Shown one piece after another: positions 35,103 through 44,172 of a stretch of 64,000 nucleotides of DNA (position 1 is the stretch's first letter; each line of letters begins with the position of its first letter). The stretch spans positions 1 to 64,000 of the forward strand of contig CANQZZ010000001.1 of assembly GCA_947628465.1 (NCBI GenBank). The letters run 5' to 3'. Origin of the DNA: an uncultured Clostridia bacterium. GTDB lineage: Bacteria; Bacillota_A; Clostridia; TANB77; CAG-508. Below the pieces are notes generated by a model. That model was given only the letters and a program-made list of their open reading frames with translations, made no database searches and had not been told where the DNA came from. The translations under genes were made by a program, and so were the position numbers.

Positions 35103-35131
35103 TTGTATTTTCTGGATTTATATCTTATAAT
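35103..35131 (+). promoter_or_regulatory. Promoter
   Basis: TTGTAT (35103-35108), 17 bases, TATAAT (35126-35131), directly after the stop of the nuclease gene. It leaves an unusually long leader of about 130 bases before 35271, with a small hairpin (ATCACC/GGTGTTGAT near 35172-35192); no riboswitch class recognised. Confidence 0.75.
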
Positions 35132-35270
35132 ATATTTGTAAAACAAGTAAAGTTACTAAAATAAATCAAGCAATCACCACTTAGGTGTTGATATAGATTT
35201 AATTCTTTTATCTGTGCAAGCAGTTTACATAAACAAAATAATAAAATAATATTAGAAAGAGGACTAACAG

Positions 35271-35612
35271 ATGAAAACAAATAAGAATGAAATTATCAAA
35301 GTTTTGAGCCTTAATGACAACGAGTTGGACAAAGCAATCAAGATTAGGGACACCAAGTTTGATCGTAAACGTAAGTACACTGAAGATGATTACAAAGTAG
35401 CTGAAAAGCTTCTAAAGAAAGGTGAATCTTATTATCAAGTATCTATGAAACTTGGAATCAGTCGTCAGCAGCTTAGATATCACTTTGACGTAGAGTTTAG
35501 AGAGGCTTATAACTCGAATAGAGGCGGTAAGCACTACGGTGTAACACATCTTGACAAGGCTAATCGAGTAAAGTATAAGAGAGGTCTTGTTGCAAGTGGG
35601 GCTCTTGTATAA
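35271..35612 (+). CDS. Helix-turn-helix DNA-binding protein
   Basis: 113 residues, basic. Residues ~38-70 (EDDYKVAEKLLKKGESYYQV then LGISRQQLRYHF) form a helix-turn-helix. The C-terminal ~40 residues are Gly/Lys/Arg-rich (NRGGKHYG). Its own promoter, long leader and downstream hairpin make it a single-gene unit, as expected for an early regulator. Target unknown. Confidence 0.6.
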   Translation: MKTNKNEIIKVLSLNDNELDKAIKIRDTKFDRKRKYTEDDYKVAEKLLKKGESYYQVSMKLGISRQQLRYHFDVEFREAYNSNRGGKHYGVTHLDKANRVKYKRGLVASGALV

Positions 35613-35628
35613 GTTTTAATATCAATTA

Positions 35629-35662
35629 TAAGGGCACAGGAATATTATTTCTTGTGCCCTTA
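35629..35662 (+). terminator. Hairpin terminator
   Basis: TAAGGGCACA(G)GAA pairs with TTCTTGTGCCCTTA (13 bp with one G-U pair), loop TATTAT. It follows the HTH gene. No U-run afterwards, so termination may be inefficient. Confidence 0.55.
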
Positions 35663-35681
35663 GTATAAATGAGGGATAGAT

Positions 35682-36317
35682 ATGCTGTCACAAGAAAGAA
35701 TCGAAGAAAATAAGAAAGAAATTATTGAAAAGTTAAAATCAATTAGCAGAGAAGGAAGCAATATTGATAAACTTGTTGATTGGTTAGAAAAACATGAGTT
35801 TTTTAGTAGCCCCGCTTCTACTAAGTATCATCTTGCAACAGCCGGAGGACTTGCAGAGCATTCTCTAAATGTATTTTATAATCTTATGCACCTAATTAAG
35901 TATAAACAGCTTGAGGATAAGATTTCTGAGGAGTCAGCAATTATTGTTGCATTGCTACATGATATTTCTAAGGCCGGAAATTATGAAGTAACCTCTCGTA
36001 ATTTTAAGTTATATACTCCAGATGGAAGTAAGAAGGATGAAGTAGGTACATTCGAGTGGAAATCAGAGAAAAGCTATAAGATCAAAGACGATACATTTGT
36101 ATTCGGTAGTCATGAAATGAATTCTGAGTATATGGTGAGTCATTTTATTCCACTTACAGTTGAAGAGAGTGTAGCAATTCTACATCATATGGGAAGTATG
36201 TCATGGGACAGTGCAAAAGATGATATTGGTAAAGTATTTACTAAGTATCCATTATCATTGCTTCTTTGGGAAGCAGATTGTTTGTCAACTTATATTGACG
36301 AAAAGTTAGTTGAATAA
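35682..36317 (+). CDS. HD-domain phosphohydrolase
   Basis: 211 residues. HD motif residues: HLATAGGLAEHSLNV near 47-61 (first His), ALLHDISKAG near 88-97 (HD), FGSHEMNSEYM near 146 (H), and a D in LLWEADCLSTY near 198. It matches the HD hydrolase family that includes YhaM-type 3'-5' exonucleases and nucleotide phosphohydrolases. It lacks the OB domain of YhaM. Probably acts on nucleotides or RNA. Confidence 0.75.
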   Translation: MLSQERIEENKKEIIEKLKSISREGSNIDKLVDWLEKHEFFSSPASTKYHLATAGGLAEHSLNVFYNLMHLIKYKQLEDKISEESAIIVALLHDISKAGNYEVTSRNFKLYTPDGSKKDEVGTFEWKSEKSYKIKDDTFVFGSHEMNSEYMVSHFIPLTVEESVAILHHMGSMSWDSAKDDIGKVFTKYPLSLLLWEADCLSTYIDEKLVE

Positions 36318-36338
36318 AAATAATTATTACTATATAAT
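36310..36338 (+). promoter_or_regulatory. Promoter for a second leaderless gene
   Basis: TTGAAT (36310-36315, overlapping the upstream stop codon), 17 bases, TATAAT (36333-36338). The ATG at 36345 is seven bases after the last T of the -10, the same geometry as at 34750/34757. Confidence 0.7.
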
Positions 36339-36344
36339 ATTGTT

Positions 36345-36710
36345 ATGAACAGAATTATCAAAGAAGAATTGGAAAAAGTGAGGGTACCGTTACCTTACTA
36401 TGATGACAATACAACTTATATTATTATAGAGGGTAATACTGCAACTGATATCTTAGTTAGAATAAATCACGAATATATTATCATGTTGCATGACTCTGTA
36501 TTAAACAAATCATCAGGATTATCTTCAAACTGGAATAGAGGGATAACTCCAAAAAGTAAATATCTTCTAGTAATGGTGACAAAGATAACTGGTAATATGG
36601 TTCTTGTTGATGGGTGTGGTTATGATATCAAGTTAGAAGAATCATTGAAAGATTCTTATATTGATTTGTGGTTGCCTAAAAGTTTATTCAAAGTAATTTC
36701 TGAGCTATAA
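36345..36710 (+). CDS. Unknown protein, leaderless
   Basis: 121 residues, beta-rich, no recognised motif. A ribosome binding site is absent because the predicted transcript starts at the A of the ATG. It precedes the clamp loader operon and is probably co-transcribed with it. Might be a replication accessory protein; no direct evidence. Confidence 0.45.
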   Translation: MNRIIKEELEKVRVPLPYYDDNTTYIIIEGNTATDILVRINHEYIIMLHDSVLNKSSGLSSNWNRGITPKSKYLLVMVTKITGNMVLVDGCGYDIKLEESLKDSYIDLWLPKSLFKVISEL

Positions 36711-36723
36711 GTGAGGATAAGTT

Positions 36724-37743
36724 ATGCCTGTAAGTTTAGCAAATCGGTGGAGACCAGCTGATTTTTCTGAGGTTTGTGGTCAGAGTTCTATTGTCAAGAT
36801 TCTTCAAAGACAAGTGGAAAGAAAAGAGTATAAACACGCATATCTTTTCACCGGTCCATCAGGTTGCGGGAAAACAACGATCGCAAGAATCCTTGCTTCT
36901 AAGATCAATGGAAATCTTGATGGTCTTGAAGAGCTGGATGCTGCATCGAATAGCGGTGTGGATAATGTTCGTTCTATTGTTAAGACAGCTCAGGAACGCT
37001 CTGTAACAAGTAAGTATAAGGTTTTTATTATTGATGAATGCCACAGTTTATCTAATGCAGCATGGCAAGCGTTCTTAAAGTGTATTGAAGAACCTCCGGA
37101 ATTTACAATATTTATGTTTTGTACTACAAATCCTGAAAAAGTACCAGACACAATTGTCAATAGATGTCAGAGGTATAATCTTAGTAAGATTAGTACTGAG
37201 AATCTGATTGATAGACTGAAGTATATCTGTGTACAAGAAGGGTTTACTGATTTTGAGGAGAGTGTCGAATATATTGCTAAGATTAGTAACGGTGCAGCAA
37301 GACAAGCAATTGCAACATTAGAAAAAGTTGCATCTTTTGATAAAAGAATAACAATTGAGAATACACTGTCAGTTTTAGGTGCTTATTCTTACGATATGTT
37401 TTTTAAGTTGGTAAACGATATTATTGATGGAAATCAATCAGAAGTTGTTAAGGTTGTTTCAGAAGTTTACTATAAAGGTAATGATTTGAAACTTTTTGTA
37501 GATCAGTTTTTTGAATTTTGTCTTGATATTACAAAGTATTGTTTATTTAATTCAATGGATTTAGTTAGTATTCCACAAAGTCAAGAGGAAAAAATCAAGA
37601 ATAGTATAAACTTCGATAATCCATCCTCGTACTATATTGTTATTGTAGATAAATTGATGGAGTTGAAAAGCAGAATTAAGAATGATACTTCAGTTAGGTC
37701 AACAGTTGAAGTATCATTCCTAAATATGGCGAGGTGGGAGTAG
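36724..37743 (+). CDS. dnaX: Clamp loader ATPase subunit (DnaX gamma-like)
   Basis: 339 residues, GAGGAT upstream. RWRPADFSEVCGQ at the start (DnaX N-terminal motif), Walker A GPSGCGKTT near 45-53, Walker B VFIIDECHSL near 99, sensor/SRC NRCQRYNL near 142-149, and a helical collar domain. The tau-type C-terminal extension and zinc site are missing. It opens and loads the DnaN-like clamp encoded at 30074 together with the next two genes. Confidence 0.88.
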   Translation: MPVSLANRWRPADFSEVCGQSSIVKILQRQVERKEYKHAYLFTGPSGCGKTTIARILASKINGNLDGLEELDAASNSGVDNVRSIVKTAQERSVTSKYKVFIIDECHSLSNAAWQAFLKCIEEPPEFTIFMFCTTNPEKVPDTIVNRCQRYNLSKISTENLIDRLKYICVQEGFTDFEESVEYIAKISNGAARQAIATLEKVASFDKRITIENTLSVLGAYSYDMFFKLVNDIIDGNQSEVVKVVSEVYYKGNDLKLFVDQFFEFCLDITKYCLFNSMDLVSIPQSQEEKIKNSINFDNPSSYYIVIVDKLMELKSRIKNDTSVRSTVEVSFLNMARWE

Positions 37744-38525
37744 TGGTCGGACAAGAAAAGATTAGAACTAGAATTTCTGGTTTTATTCATGAGGGTACAT
37801 TCCCTCGTACTGTTTTGTTTGTTGGTGAACAAGGTTGCGGAAAGCACACGTTAGCCAATGAGGTAGCTAAAGAATTAACTATTCCAATTATTGATATTTC
37901 TGATAGATTAAGTTATGAAACAATTACGGAGATTCAATTGAATCCTCTCCCAAATGTTTACTTTATTGATTGTACTGGACTTCGAGAAAAAGAACAGAAT
38001 ATCATACTAAAGTTTCTTGAAGAGCCTTTGAATAATTCTTATATTATATTATCATCGGTTAACAAAACGAATCTTCTAGAAACAGTTTTAAATCGTTGTT
38101 ATGTCTTTGAATTTGAAGTATATAGAAAAGAAGATTTGAAATGTTTCTTGTTATCTGATAATAATAGTGTTCTTGAATATGCTAACACTCCAGGAAGAGT
38201 TGTAGAATTTAGTAAATGTAATATTCCCGAGATTGTAAAACTTTGTGATGATATCTTAAGAAAAATCGGTGTAGCTAGTTATTCTAATGTTTTGAAAATT
38301 CCTGAGAAATTAGATATTGATGGTAAATCAGAAGATAAGTTGAATTTTAATGTTTTTTCATATATACTTTTATATGAAGCAGTAAAACTATATTCTGAAC
38401 ATGACATTAGCTTTCTTAGTTTTATGCTGATTTCTAACTTCTATAATGATTTGTTAATAAAGAATATTAACAAGAAACAATTGTTTGAACATTTTCTTTT
38501 TGAATTAAAACTTTCAAGGGTGTGA
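37743..38525 (+). CDS. holB: Clamp loader delta'-like subunit
   Basis: 260 residues; GTG start overlaps the previous stop, with GAGGTGGGAG upstream. Same fold as the preceding gene: VGQEKIRTRI, then a Walker A relic GEQGCGKHTL in which T/S is His, and FLEEPLNNSYIIL with NRCYVFEF. The changed P-loop and short arginine-finger region fit a stator subunit that does not need ATP hydrolysis, as delta' of bacteria. Confidence 0.7.
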   Translation: MVGQEKIRTRISGFIHEGTFPRTVLFVGEQGCGKHTLANEVAKELTIPIIDISDRLSYETITEIQLNPLPNVYFIDCTGLREKEQNIILKFLEEPLNNSYIILSSVNKTNLLETVLNRCYVFEFEVYRKEDLKCFLLSDNNSVLEYANTPGRVVEFSKCNIPEIVKLCDDILRKIGVASYSNVLKIPEKLDIDGKSEDKLNFNVFSYILLYEAVKLYSEHDISFLSFMLISNFYNDLLIKNINKKQLFEHFLFELKLSRV

Positions 38526-38529
38526 TTAG

Positions 38530-39435
38530 TTGACAGTTATTGAGTTGAAAAAACTGATTGAAGAAAAGAAACTCAATAGTGATCCTTTGATTTTCAGATA
38601 TGAGGATGTTCCGTTTCTTTGTTACCAGTATGTGAGGGAAATATCAAAAGCCACTTCAAGGACTATTAGGTATCTAGAGGAATTTGTCCCAGATGAGAGC
38701 AATGATATCTTTGGTATTTCTGAAGTTGGTGACGAATCCTTAAGAGTTTATAGATGTGATATTCTAGATTTTGATTTATCAGAATTGGATAATGAAAAGA
38801 ACATTATCATAATTACAGGTAAGATAGAAAAAGAAGTTGAACGTGGAAATCAGAATATTGTTATCTTCCCTAAACTTGAAGGTTGGCAAATAAAAGATTA
38901 CGTCTATTCTGTGGCGGAAGGTATTCCCGAAAATGAATTAGACTGGCTTATTGACGTTTGCAATTCTGATATCTATAGACTGGAAAATGAGTTAGACAAG
39001 ATAAGAGTATTTGAAGTTAACGAAAGAAAATATCTTTTCAGCGACATGAAATTTCAAGGAAATTTTAGAGATCTGTCTACTTTCAATGTATTTGATATTA
39101 CAAATGCAATAACAAGAAAAGATATTGAAAGTTTAAAGAATGCTTTGAAAGATATTGAAAGTTTTGATGCTGAACCATTGGGTGTGGTTACGCTTCTCTA
39201 CTCAGGATTTAGAAAGTTAATTCAAGTCTGGTTATCAAAAAATCCTACTCCTGATAATACCGGGTTGAAATCTAATGTTATATATGCAATAAAGAACAGT
39301 CCAAGGGTTTATAGTAAAGATCAATTGGTAAAAATCTTTCTTTTGTTAACCAGCGTGGATAAGATGTTAAAGACAGGAGACATAGATACAAAGTGGTTAA
39401 TCAGCTGGATTGTATGTAAGATCTTAGCTTGCTGA
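38530..39435 (+). CDS. holA: Clamp loader delta-like subunit
   Basis: 301 residues, TTG start. It follows the HolA pattern: an N-terminal Rossmann-like domain without Walker motif (RYLEEFVPDESNDIFGISEVGDES...NIIIITG), a WQIKDYVYSVAEGIPENELDWLI-type segment and a collar with LLYSGFRKLIQVWL near 215. In bacteria delta binds and opens the beta clamp. With the two upstream genes it completes a three-component loader. Confidence 0.7.
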   Translation: MTVIELKKLIEEKKLNSDPLIFRYEDVPFLCYQYVREISKATSRTIRYLEEFVPDESNDIFGISEVGDESLRVYRCDILDFDLSELDNEKNIIIITGKIEKEVERGNQNIVIFPKLEGWQIKDYVYSVAEGIPENELDWLIDVCNSDIYRLENELDKIRVFEVNERKYLFSDMKFQGNFRDLSTFNVFDITNAITRKDIESLKNALKDIESFDAEPLGVVTLLYSGFRKLIQVWLSKNPTPDNTGLKSNVIYAIKNSPRVYSKDQLVKIFLLLTSVDKMLKTGDIDTKWLISWIVCKILAC

Positions 39436-39436
39436 G

Positions 39437-39465
39437 TTGTATCTTACGGTATAGAAAGTTATATT
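39437..39465 (+). promoter_or_regulatory. Probable promoter of the sbcDC-like operon
   Basis: TTGTAT (39437-39442), 17 bases, TATATT (39460-39465), two bases after the delta gene stop and with GAG before the -35. The -10 is weaker than in the other copies, and the TG extension is missing. Confidence 0.5.
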
Positions 39466-39532
39466 ACATAATCATAAGGTCTAAGCGTAGCTAATGCTGC
39501 GTGGTGTGGCTAAGAGATATAGGAGTATAAGA

Positions 39533-40642
39533 TTGAGCAAAATACTTATATTTTCTGACAATCATTTTTGCGCAACAAGTTCTATTGTTAGGGGAATGTC
39601 AGGAGAATATACTACAAGGTTAGATTATGAGCTTAAAACCATACAATGGTTAACTGAAACTGCAAGGCAAAACGACTGCAAAAGTATGTTTTGTCTCGGA
39701 GATTTCTTTGACTCTCCTACCTTAAATAGCATGGAGATAGGAGCACTATCAAGAGTTGATTGGGATGACAGGATTGTTTATTTCTTAGTAGGAAATCATG
39801 AACTTGGTAGAAATATTCATAGTTTTTCTTCTGCTCATGTAAATTTACTTCATCATGATGTGGAAGATGTTTTTGATAAGCCTGTTATCTTAAGTTATCT
39901 CGAAGACAACTTACTCATTTATGTTCTACCTTATCAAGTTGATGTAAAAGAAGACGCTAAAGAGTACTTTGTTGCAAGTGAAAGTAAACTACCGGAATAT
40001 ATGAAGTATTATAGAAAGATTCTTTTTTCACACAATGACTTAAAAGGAATTCAAATGGGGAAGTTCATATCTACTTCAGGCCTAGATGTAGATAAGCTAA
40101 GTAAAGATTTTGATTTAACATTAAATGGTCATCTTCACAATTCAGAATTTGTAAGAAGTAATGTGTTAAATGTAGGTAATGTCATTGGGCAGAATTTTAG
40201 TGAAGACGCTTTTAAGTATAGCCATAATTGTTGGATTTTAGATTTAGGTAATCTTTCTATTACTCCAATTGAAAATCCATATTCTTTTAATTTTTATAGT
40301 ATTGATTTAACAGACCCAAAACACAATATTGATTGGGTAAACAAGTTTAATATGGAAATGAAGCGAAATACGGTTTTGAATATTAAAGTTAAAGAAGAAG
40401 ATTCTCACTATTATAGAGTAAGGTTTGATCCTACAGTTCCAGAAGAGAGGTTACTGCCAAGATGTATAAAGACAGTAGCAGCAAGAATTCAAGTTGTCAG
40501 AGAAAAAGATGAAAGCAAAACCTCAGAAAAATCTTTTGAAGGATTACGAGTAAATCATCTTGAAGAATTTCAGAATTTTGTGTTAGAAAATATCGGTAAT
40601 TCCCCTCTTGTAAGAGAGGAGCTTGTAGAGGTTATTCAATGA
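39533..40642 (+). CDS. Recombination nuclease subunit, SbcD/T4 gp47-like
   Basis: 369 residues; TTG 39533 follows AGGAG at good spacing. Calcineurin-type phosphoesterase motifs in order: FSDNHF, CLGDFFD, VGNHELG, FSHND, NGHLH. These bind two metals in SbcD/Mre11/gp47, the nuclease that trims DNA ends and hairpins. The end overlaps the SbcC-like gene by four bases. Confidence 0.85.
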   Translation: MSKILIFSDNHFCATSSIVRGMSGEYTTRLDYELKTIQWLTETARQNDCKSMFCLGDFFDSPTLNSMEIGALSRVDWDDRIVYFLVGNHELGRNIHSFSSAHVNLLHHDVEDVFDKPVILSYLEDNLLIYVLPYQVDVKEDAKEYFVASESKLPEYMKYYRKILFSHNDLKGIQMGKFISTSGLDVDKLSKDFDLTLNGHLHNSEFVRSNVLNVGNVIGQNFSEDAFKYSHNCWILDLGNLSITPIENPYSFNFYSIDLTDPKHNIDWVNKFNMEMKRNTVLNIKVKEEDSHYYRVRFDPTVPEERLLPRCIKTVAARIQVVREKDESKTSEKSFEGLRVNHLEEFQNFVLENIGNSPLVREELVEVIQ

Positions 40643-42510
40643 ATGTCGTATTTGAAAATTTACATATTGAGTCATTCATGTCAATTGGAAAAGCGGATAT
40701 TAGCTTTAATAATCCAGGATATACTCTTATTCAGGGGATAAATAATTGTCCACAAGATTCTGCAACTTCTAATGGTAGTGGTAAATCTAGTATTTGGGAA
40801 GCATTGGTATGGTGTTTAACTGGAGAAACTATTAGAGGGACAACTGATGTGCAGAATATGTTCTATGATTGCGATACGGTTGTTCGTTGCAATTTTGGGA
40901 TAGATAAACACCTATATACTATTGAAAGACAAGTAGGTAAAAACAACACAAAAACGTCACTAAAGTTTATTGTTGATGATATTGATGTTTCAGGAAAAGG
41001 AATTCGAGATACTAAAGAAGTAATTAAACAATATTTGCCAGATTTTGATTCTTTACTTCTTGGGAGTGTTATTGTTCTAGGACAAGGACTCCCAGCAAGA
41101 TTTACAGCAAATACTCCTTCTGGTCGTAAAGAGATTCTTGAAAAACTTACGAAATCAGATTTTATGATTGAGGACCTTAAAGAAAGGATTTCCGCCAGAA
41201 GCCAACAATTAAAGAAATCTGCAGACGAGTTTTCTTCTTGGGTTATCAGTCAAAGGGCAGCAATAGAATCAAACGAAGCACTAGTTGAAAAATTATCTAA
41301 ACAAATCAAAACAGGTAGTGTTGAAGAGTATAAAGAGCAGATTGAAGAGATCGAAAAAGTATTAGAAGATTTACGGAATAAAAAACTATCTATAGAAAAA
41401 GATAAAAAGTTGGAAGAAGATAGATTATTAGAGATTGAGAAAGCTATTGAAACTGTAAATAGTGAGTATAAATCGGAGTACAATGATGTAAATAACTATC
41501 ATGATGAATCTTGTAATGCGTTAAAACAAGAATATTACGATTTAGAATCAAGAGCAAAATCTTTGAAAAGTCAAATAGATCAGTATGAATCTGTAAAAGA
41601 ATTTTGTCCTATGTGTGGACAAAGGCTTTCTAATGTACATAAAATCGATACTTCAAGTATGCGGCAAGAATATGATTCTATTATAGTTGACATAGAAAAA
41701 GTAAACAGCCACATTTCTGAAGAGAATGAAAAAAGAAGTATTGCATTAAAGTCCGTAGAGGATAAGTATGCAGATAAACTTTTAAAGTTAAAATCAGAAA
41801 AAGAACAATGTAAGAAAAATTATCAAGAATGTTCTTTAACTTTCCAGAATATTATTCAGGATATCAATTCAGTAGAAAATTCTATAAAATCATTACAATC
41901 AAATATTAAGTTTATCACTGATACAAACGATAGTATCAGAAAGCAAATAGAAGAAGCAGAAGAGCAGGCAGAAATAGTAAAAGCAAAACTTGAATATACA
42001 TTGGAAGAGCAAGAAAAGGTTTCTCAGAGGCAAGAAATTGTATCAAAATTTCAAACAGCTATTACAAGAGATTTCCGAGGGTATCTACTTACAAATATCA
42101 TCTCATTTATAAATGATAGATGCAAGGAATTAAGTAAGGTTCTTTTTGAAGAAGGAGTAATCTCAGTTTCACTTGACAAGAATAATGTATCAGTTAAGTT
42201 AAATGAAAAAGAGTATGAAATGCTATCTGGAGGCGAAAGGCAGAAAGTTGATGTAGTGGTACAACTTGCCATTAGAGATATGTTATGTAGCTATACTGGA
42301 TTTAGCAGTTCTATTATCGTTCTGGATGAGATCTTTGATAATCTAGACAAGGAAGGTTGTTCTAAGATTATTGATTTAATAAATGAAGATTTAAGTGATA
42401 TAGAGTCTATATTTATTATTTCTCACCATGCAGATGAATTACAAGTTCCCGTTGATAATATTATTAAAGTAATAAAAGACAAAGACAAGATTTCAAGAGT
42501 AGAGCAATGA
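40639..42510 (+). CDS. Recombination ATPase subunit, SbcC/T4 gp46-like
   Basis: 623 residues. Walker A NGSGKSS near 45-51, long coiled coils on both sides of a zinc hook CPMCGQ near 323-328, ABC signature MLSGGERQK near 528-536 and Walker B IIVLDEIFDNLD near 558-569. Rad50-like partner of the preceding nuclease. Size is close to T4 gp46 (about 560 residues). Confidence 0.9.
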   Translation: MNVVFENLHIESFMSIGKADISFNNPGYTLIQGINNCPQDSATSNGSGKSSIWEALVWCLTGETIRGTTDVQNMFYDCDTVVRCNFGIDKHLYTIERQVGKNNTKTSLKFIVDDIDVSGKGIRDTKEVIKQYLPDFDSLLLGSVIVLGQGLPARFTANTPSGRKEILEKLTKSDFMIEDLKERISARSQQLKKSADEFSSWVISQRAAIESNEALVEKLSKQIKTGSVEEYKEQIEEIEKVLEDLRNKKLSIEKDKKLEEDRLLEIEKAIETVNSEYKSEYNDVNNYHDESCNALKQEYYDLESRAKSLKSQIDQYESVKEFCPMCGQRLSNVHKIDTSSMRQEYDSIIVDIEKVNSHISEENEKRSIALKSVEDKYADKLLKLKSEKEQCKKNYQECSLTFQNIIQDINSVENSIKSLQSNIKFITDTNDSIRKQIEEAEEQAEIVKAKLEYTLEEQEKVSQRQEIVSKFQTAITRDFRGYLLTNIISFINDRCKELSKVLFEEGVISVSLDKNNVSVKLNEKEYEMLSGGERQKVDVVVQLAIRDMLCSYTGFSSSIIVLDEIFDNLDKEGCSKIIDLINEDLSDIESIFIISHHADELQVPVDNIIKVIKDKDKISRVEQ

Positions 42511-43301
42511 TATATCATAAACCAGCAAATATAACGTATAGTCAGATGTGTCAATGGATAGATAATAATGCGTATGAAGACACTTGTAACGATTACACGC
42601 TTTATCAGTATTTATATCTAATTATAGATTTACTTGCTAAGAAAAGCCATTACTTTAATAATCCTTTAGATTATGAATACTTTAGTATTCTTACTGCTAA
42701 TAAAGTATTTCTAAGAATATTAAGGCTACGAGGAAAACATGATAAGGATATCCATTATATTTTACCGTACTTGAAAAAGATACTTAAATTCTCCTTATAT
42801 GACTATATATATGAAAATAAGAATACAAAAGAAGATATACCAGATAATGTGAGAGAATATAGTTTTAGAAATCTACTAAGTTCTTTATCAGATAAACTTT
42901 GGATTTCTGATTTCAAGTTGTATATTTCCGAAATAAGTGGTACAATAGAATTGTTCTTTTCAAAGATCCCTAAGAAGAAGAATAGTGATGAATGGATAAA
43001 CATAAAAACTAGTGTACTTTTAACTTTCTGGAACAGACTAAACTTCAACAAAGAAGAGATGAAGAGGCTCTCACACCTAAAGTCAACCGGAAGTATTACA
43101 GACGAAAAAATTATAAAAGCATTTCAAGATAAAAAATATGATGGTAAATGTATTCTTATTTCATTGAATGAAGCATACAGCGATTATATAAATATATTAT
43201 GTAATGAATTAACAGCAACTATAGGTAGAGATTTATGTGAGATTATTGATTCCTCAGTAGGGATAAACTATGAAGAAGTAATAGAATTGTTCGGTGAGTA
43301 G
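42507..43301 (+). CDS. Unknown helical protein after the sbcC-like gene
   Basis: 264 residues, starting inside the previous stop. Predominantly helical with many Tyr, Leu and Lys, and no motif recognised. The coupling to sbcDC may be only positional. It begins a run of five overlapping genes without recognisable families. Confidence 0.4.
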   Translation: MIYHKPANITYSQMCQWIDNNAYEDTCNDYTLYQYLYLIIDLLAKKSHYFNNPLDYEYFSILTANKVFLRILRLRGKHDKDIHYILPYLKKILKFSLYDYIYENKNTKEDIPDNVREYSFRNLLSSLSDKLWISDFKLYISEISGTIELFFSKIPKKKNSDEWINIKTSVLLTFWNRLNFNKEEMKRLSHLKSTGSITDEKIIKAFQDKKYDGKCILISLNEAYSDYINILCNELTATIGRDLCEIIDSSVGINYEEVIELFGE

Positions 43302-43302
43302 C

Positions 43303-43668
43303 GTGCTAACTAAAGATATAAAAGAATTAAAAGACGAAGATTTTTATAGTTTGCTGCTGTTTGTTTTATTTAAGTTAAATGATGAACCAGAATATTCAAC
43401 ACTATCAAGGCTATCGTATGTTTTAGATAAGTCTAATCTGTTAAAACTATGTAAATTGTTTGGCGGTCTAACCATAAAGATACCAACAATAGAAGAATTA
43501 GAAATGCTATGCAACGGACTACTATTGTATCAAAAAGTAGACATAGAAAAGCATTCTTTAGATAGTGTACTAGACAGATTTGACTTTAGTTATTGTAGCA
43601 AAAAGGAATTACTTGAGTTGTACAAAAAAATTAGAGAAGTAATAAAAGATTATGAATTTGCATTTTAG
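43303..43668 (+). CDS. Unknown helical protein
   Basis: About 121 residues from GTG 43303 (GGTGAG upstream; GTG 43294 is inside that site). All-helical, leucine- and lysine-rich. Overlaps the following small gene by 17 bases. No homology recognised. Confidence 0.4.
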   Translation: MLTKDIKELKDEDFYSLLLFVLFKLNDEPEYSTLSRLSYVLDKSNLLKLCKLFGGLTIKIPTIEELEMLCNGLLLYQKVDIEKHSLDSVLDRFDFSYCSKKELLELYKKIREVIKDYEFAF

Positions 43669-43846
43669 TGAAAAACAAATACGTAGAGAACTACTTACCT
43701 TAAAAGATATAAATACATATACTTGGGAGAAAGTAGTTTCTGAAAGGCTGGATAGTCATCTGTTTTCAATATCGTTTGATCTAAGTAATCTTGTAAAATC
43801 ACTATCTAATAAAAATCCCATTTTAATAATGAGAAAGTTAAGATGA
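43652..43846 (+). CDS. Small unknown protein
   Basis: 64 residues, ATG inside the end of the previous gene, weak ribosome binding site, stop overlapping the next start (ATGA). Amphipathic helices and a basic C-terminus. The continuous chain of overlaps argues that it is translated. Confidence 0.4.
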   Translation: MNLHFSEKQIRRELLTLKDINTYTWEKVVSERLDSHLFSISFDLSNLVKSLSNKNPILIMRKLR

Positions 43847-44172
43847 CAAAGAATGCATTAAATGATCTATCCCAACTATGCGGAGTTCAAGAATATAATC
43901 TAGTTGGACTATCAAATCAGTTTAATACTCTTATATCTCACTATATGTTTTGCTTGAAAAATAGTGTAGATAATAAGCTGGAAGTAGATATAGGGATTGG
44001 AACTATTGTATTTATTCTTGTAAACAATGAGGTAAAGTATAAATTTATTCCATCAAAGAACCTAGAAAAAAGTGTAATAGAAGGATGTAAAGCAGATGAA
44101 AGTGTACTTATTAAAAAAGCTAACCAGTTGATTGGTCAGAGAATCAATAAAACCTATAAGGAGCTTTTATAG
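43843..44172 (+). CDS. Unknown small protein
   Basis: 109 residues. A central beta hairpin (LEVDIGIGTIVFILVNNEVKYKFIPS) lies between helices. It resembles no family that I can name. Both ends overlap neighbours by one to four bases, in a five-gene run that ends with the metallophosphoesterase. Confidence 0.4.
   Translation: MTKNALNDLSQLCGVQEYNLVGLSNQFNTLISHYMFCLKNSVDNKLEVDIGIGTIVFILVNNEVKYKFIPSKNLEKSVIEGCKADESVLIKKANQLIGQRINKTYKELL

Noticed and set aside
35132..35270. Riboswitch (e.g. preQ1 type) in the long leader before the HTH gene
   Set aside because: Only one short hairpin and no preQ1 or other known aptamer pattern was seen; the leader is A/T-rich and unstructured.
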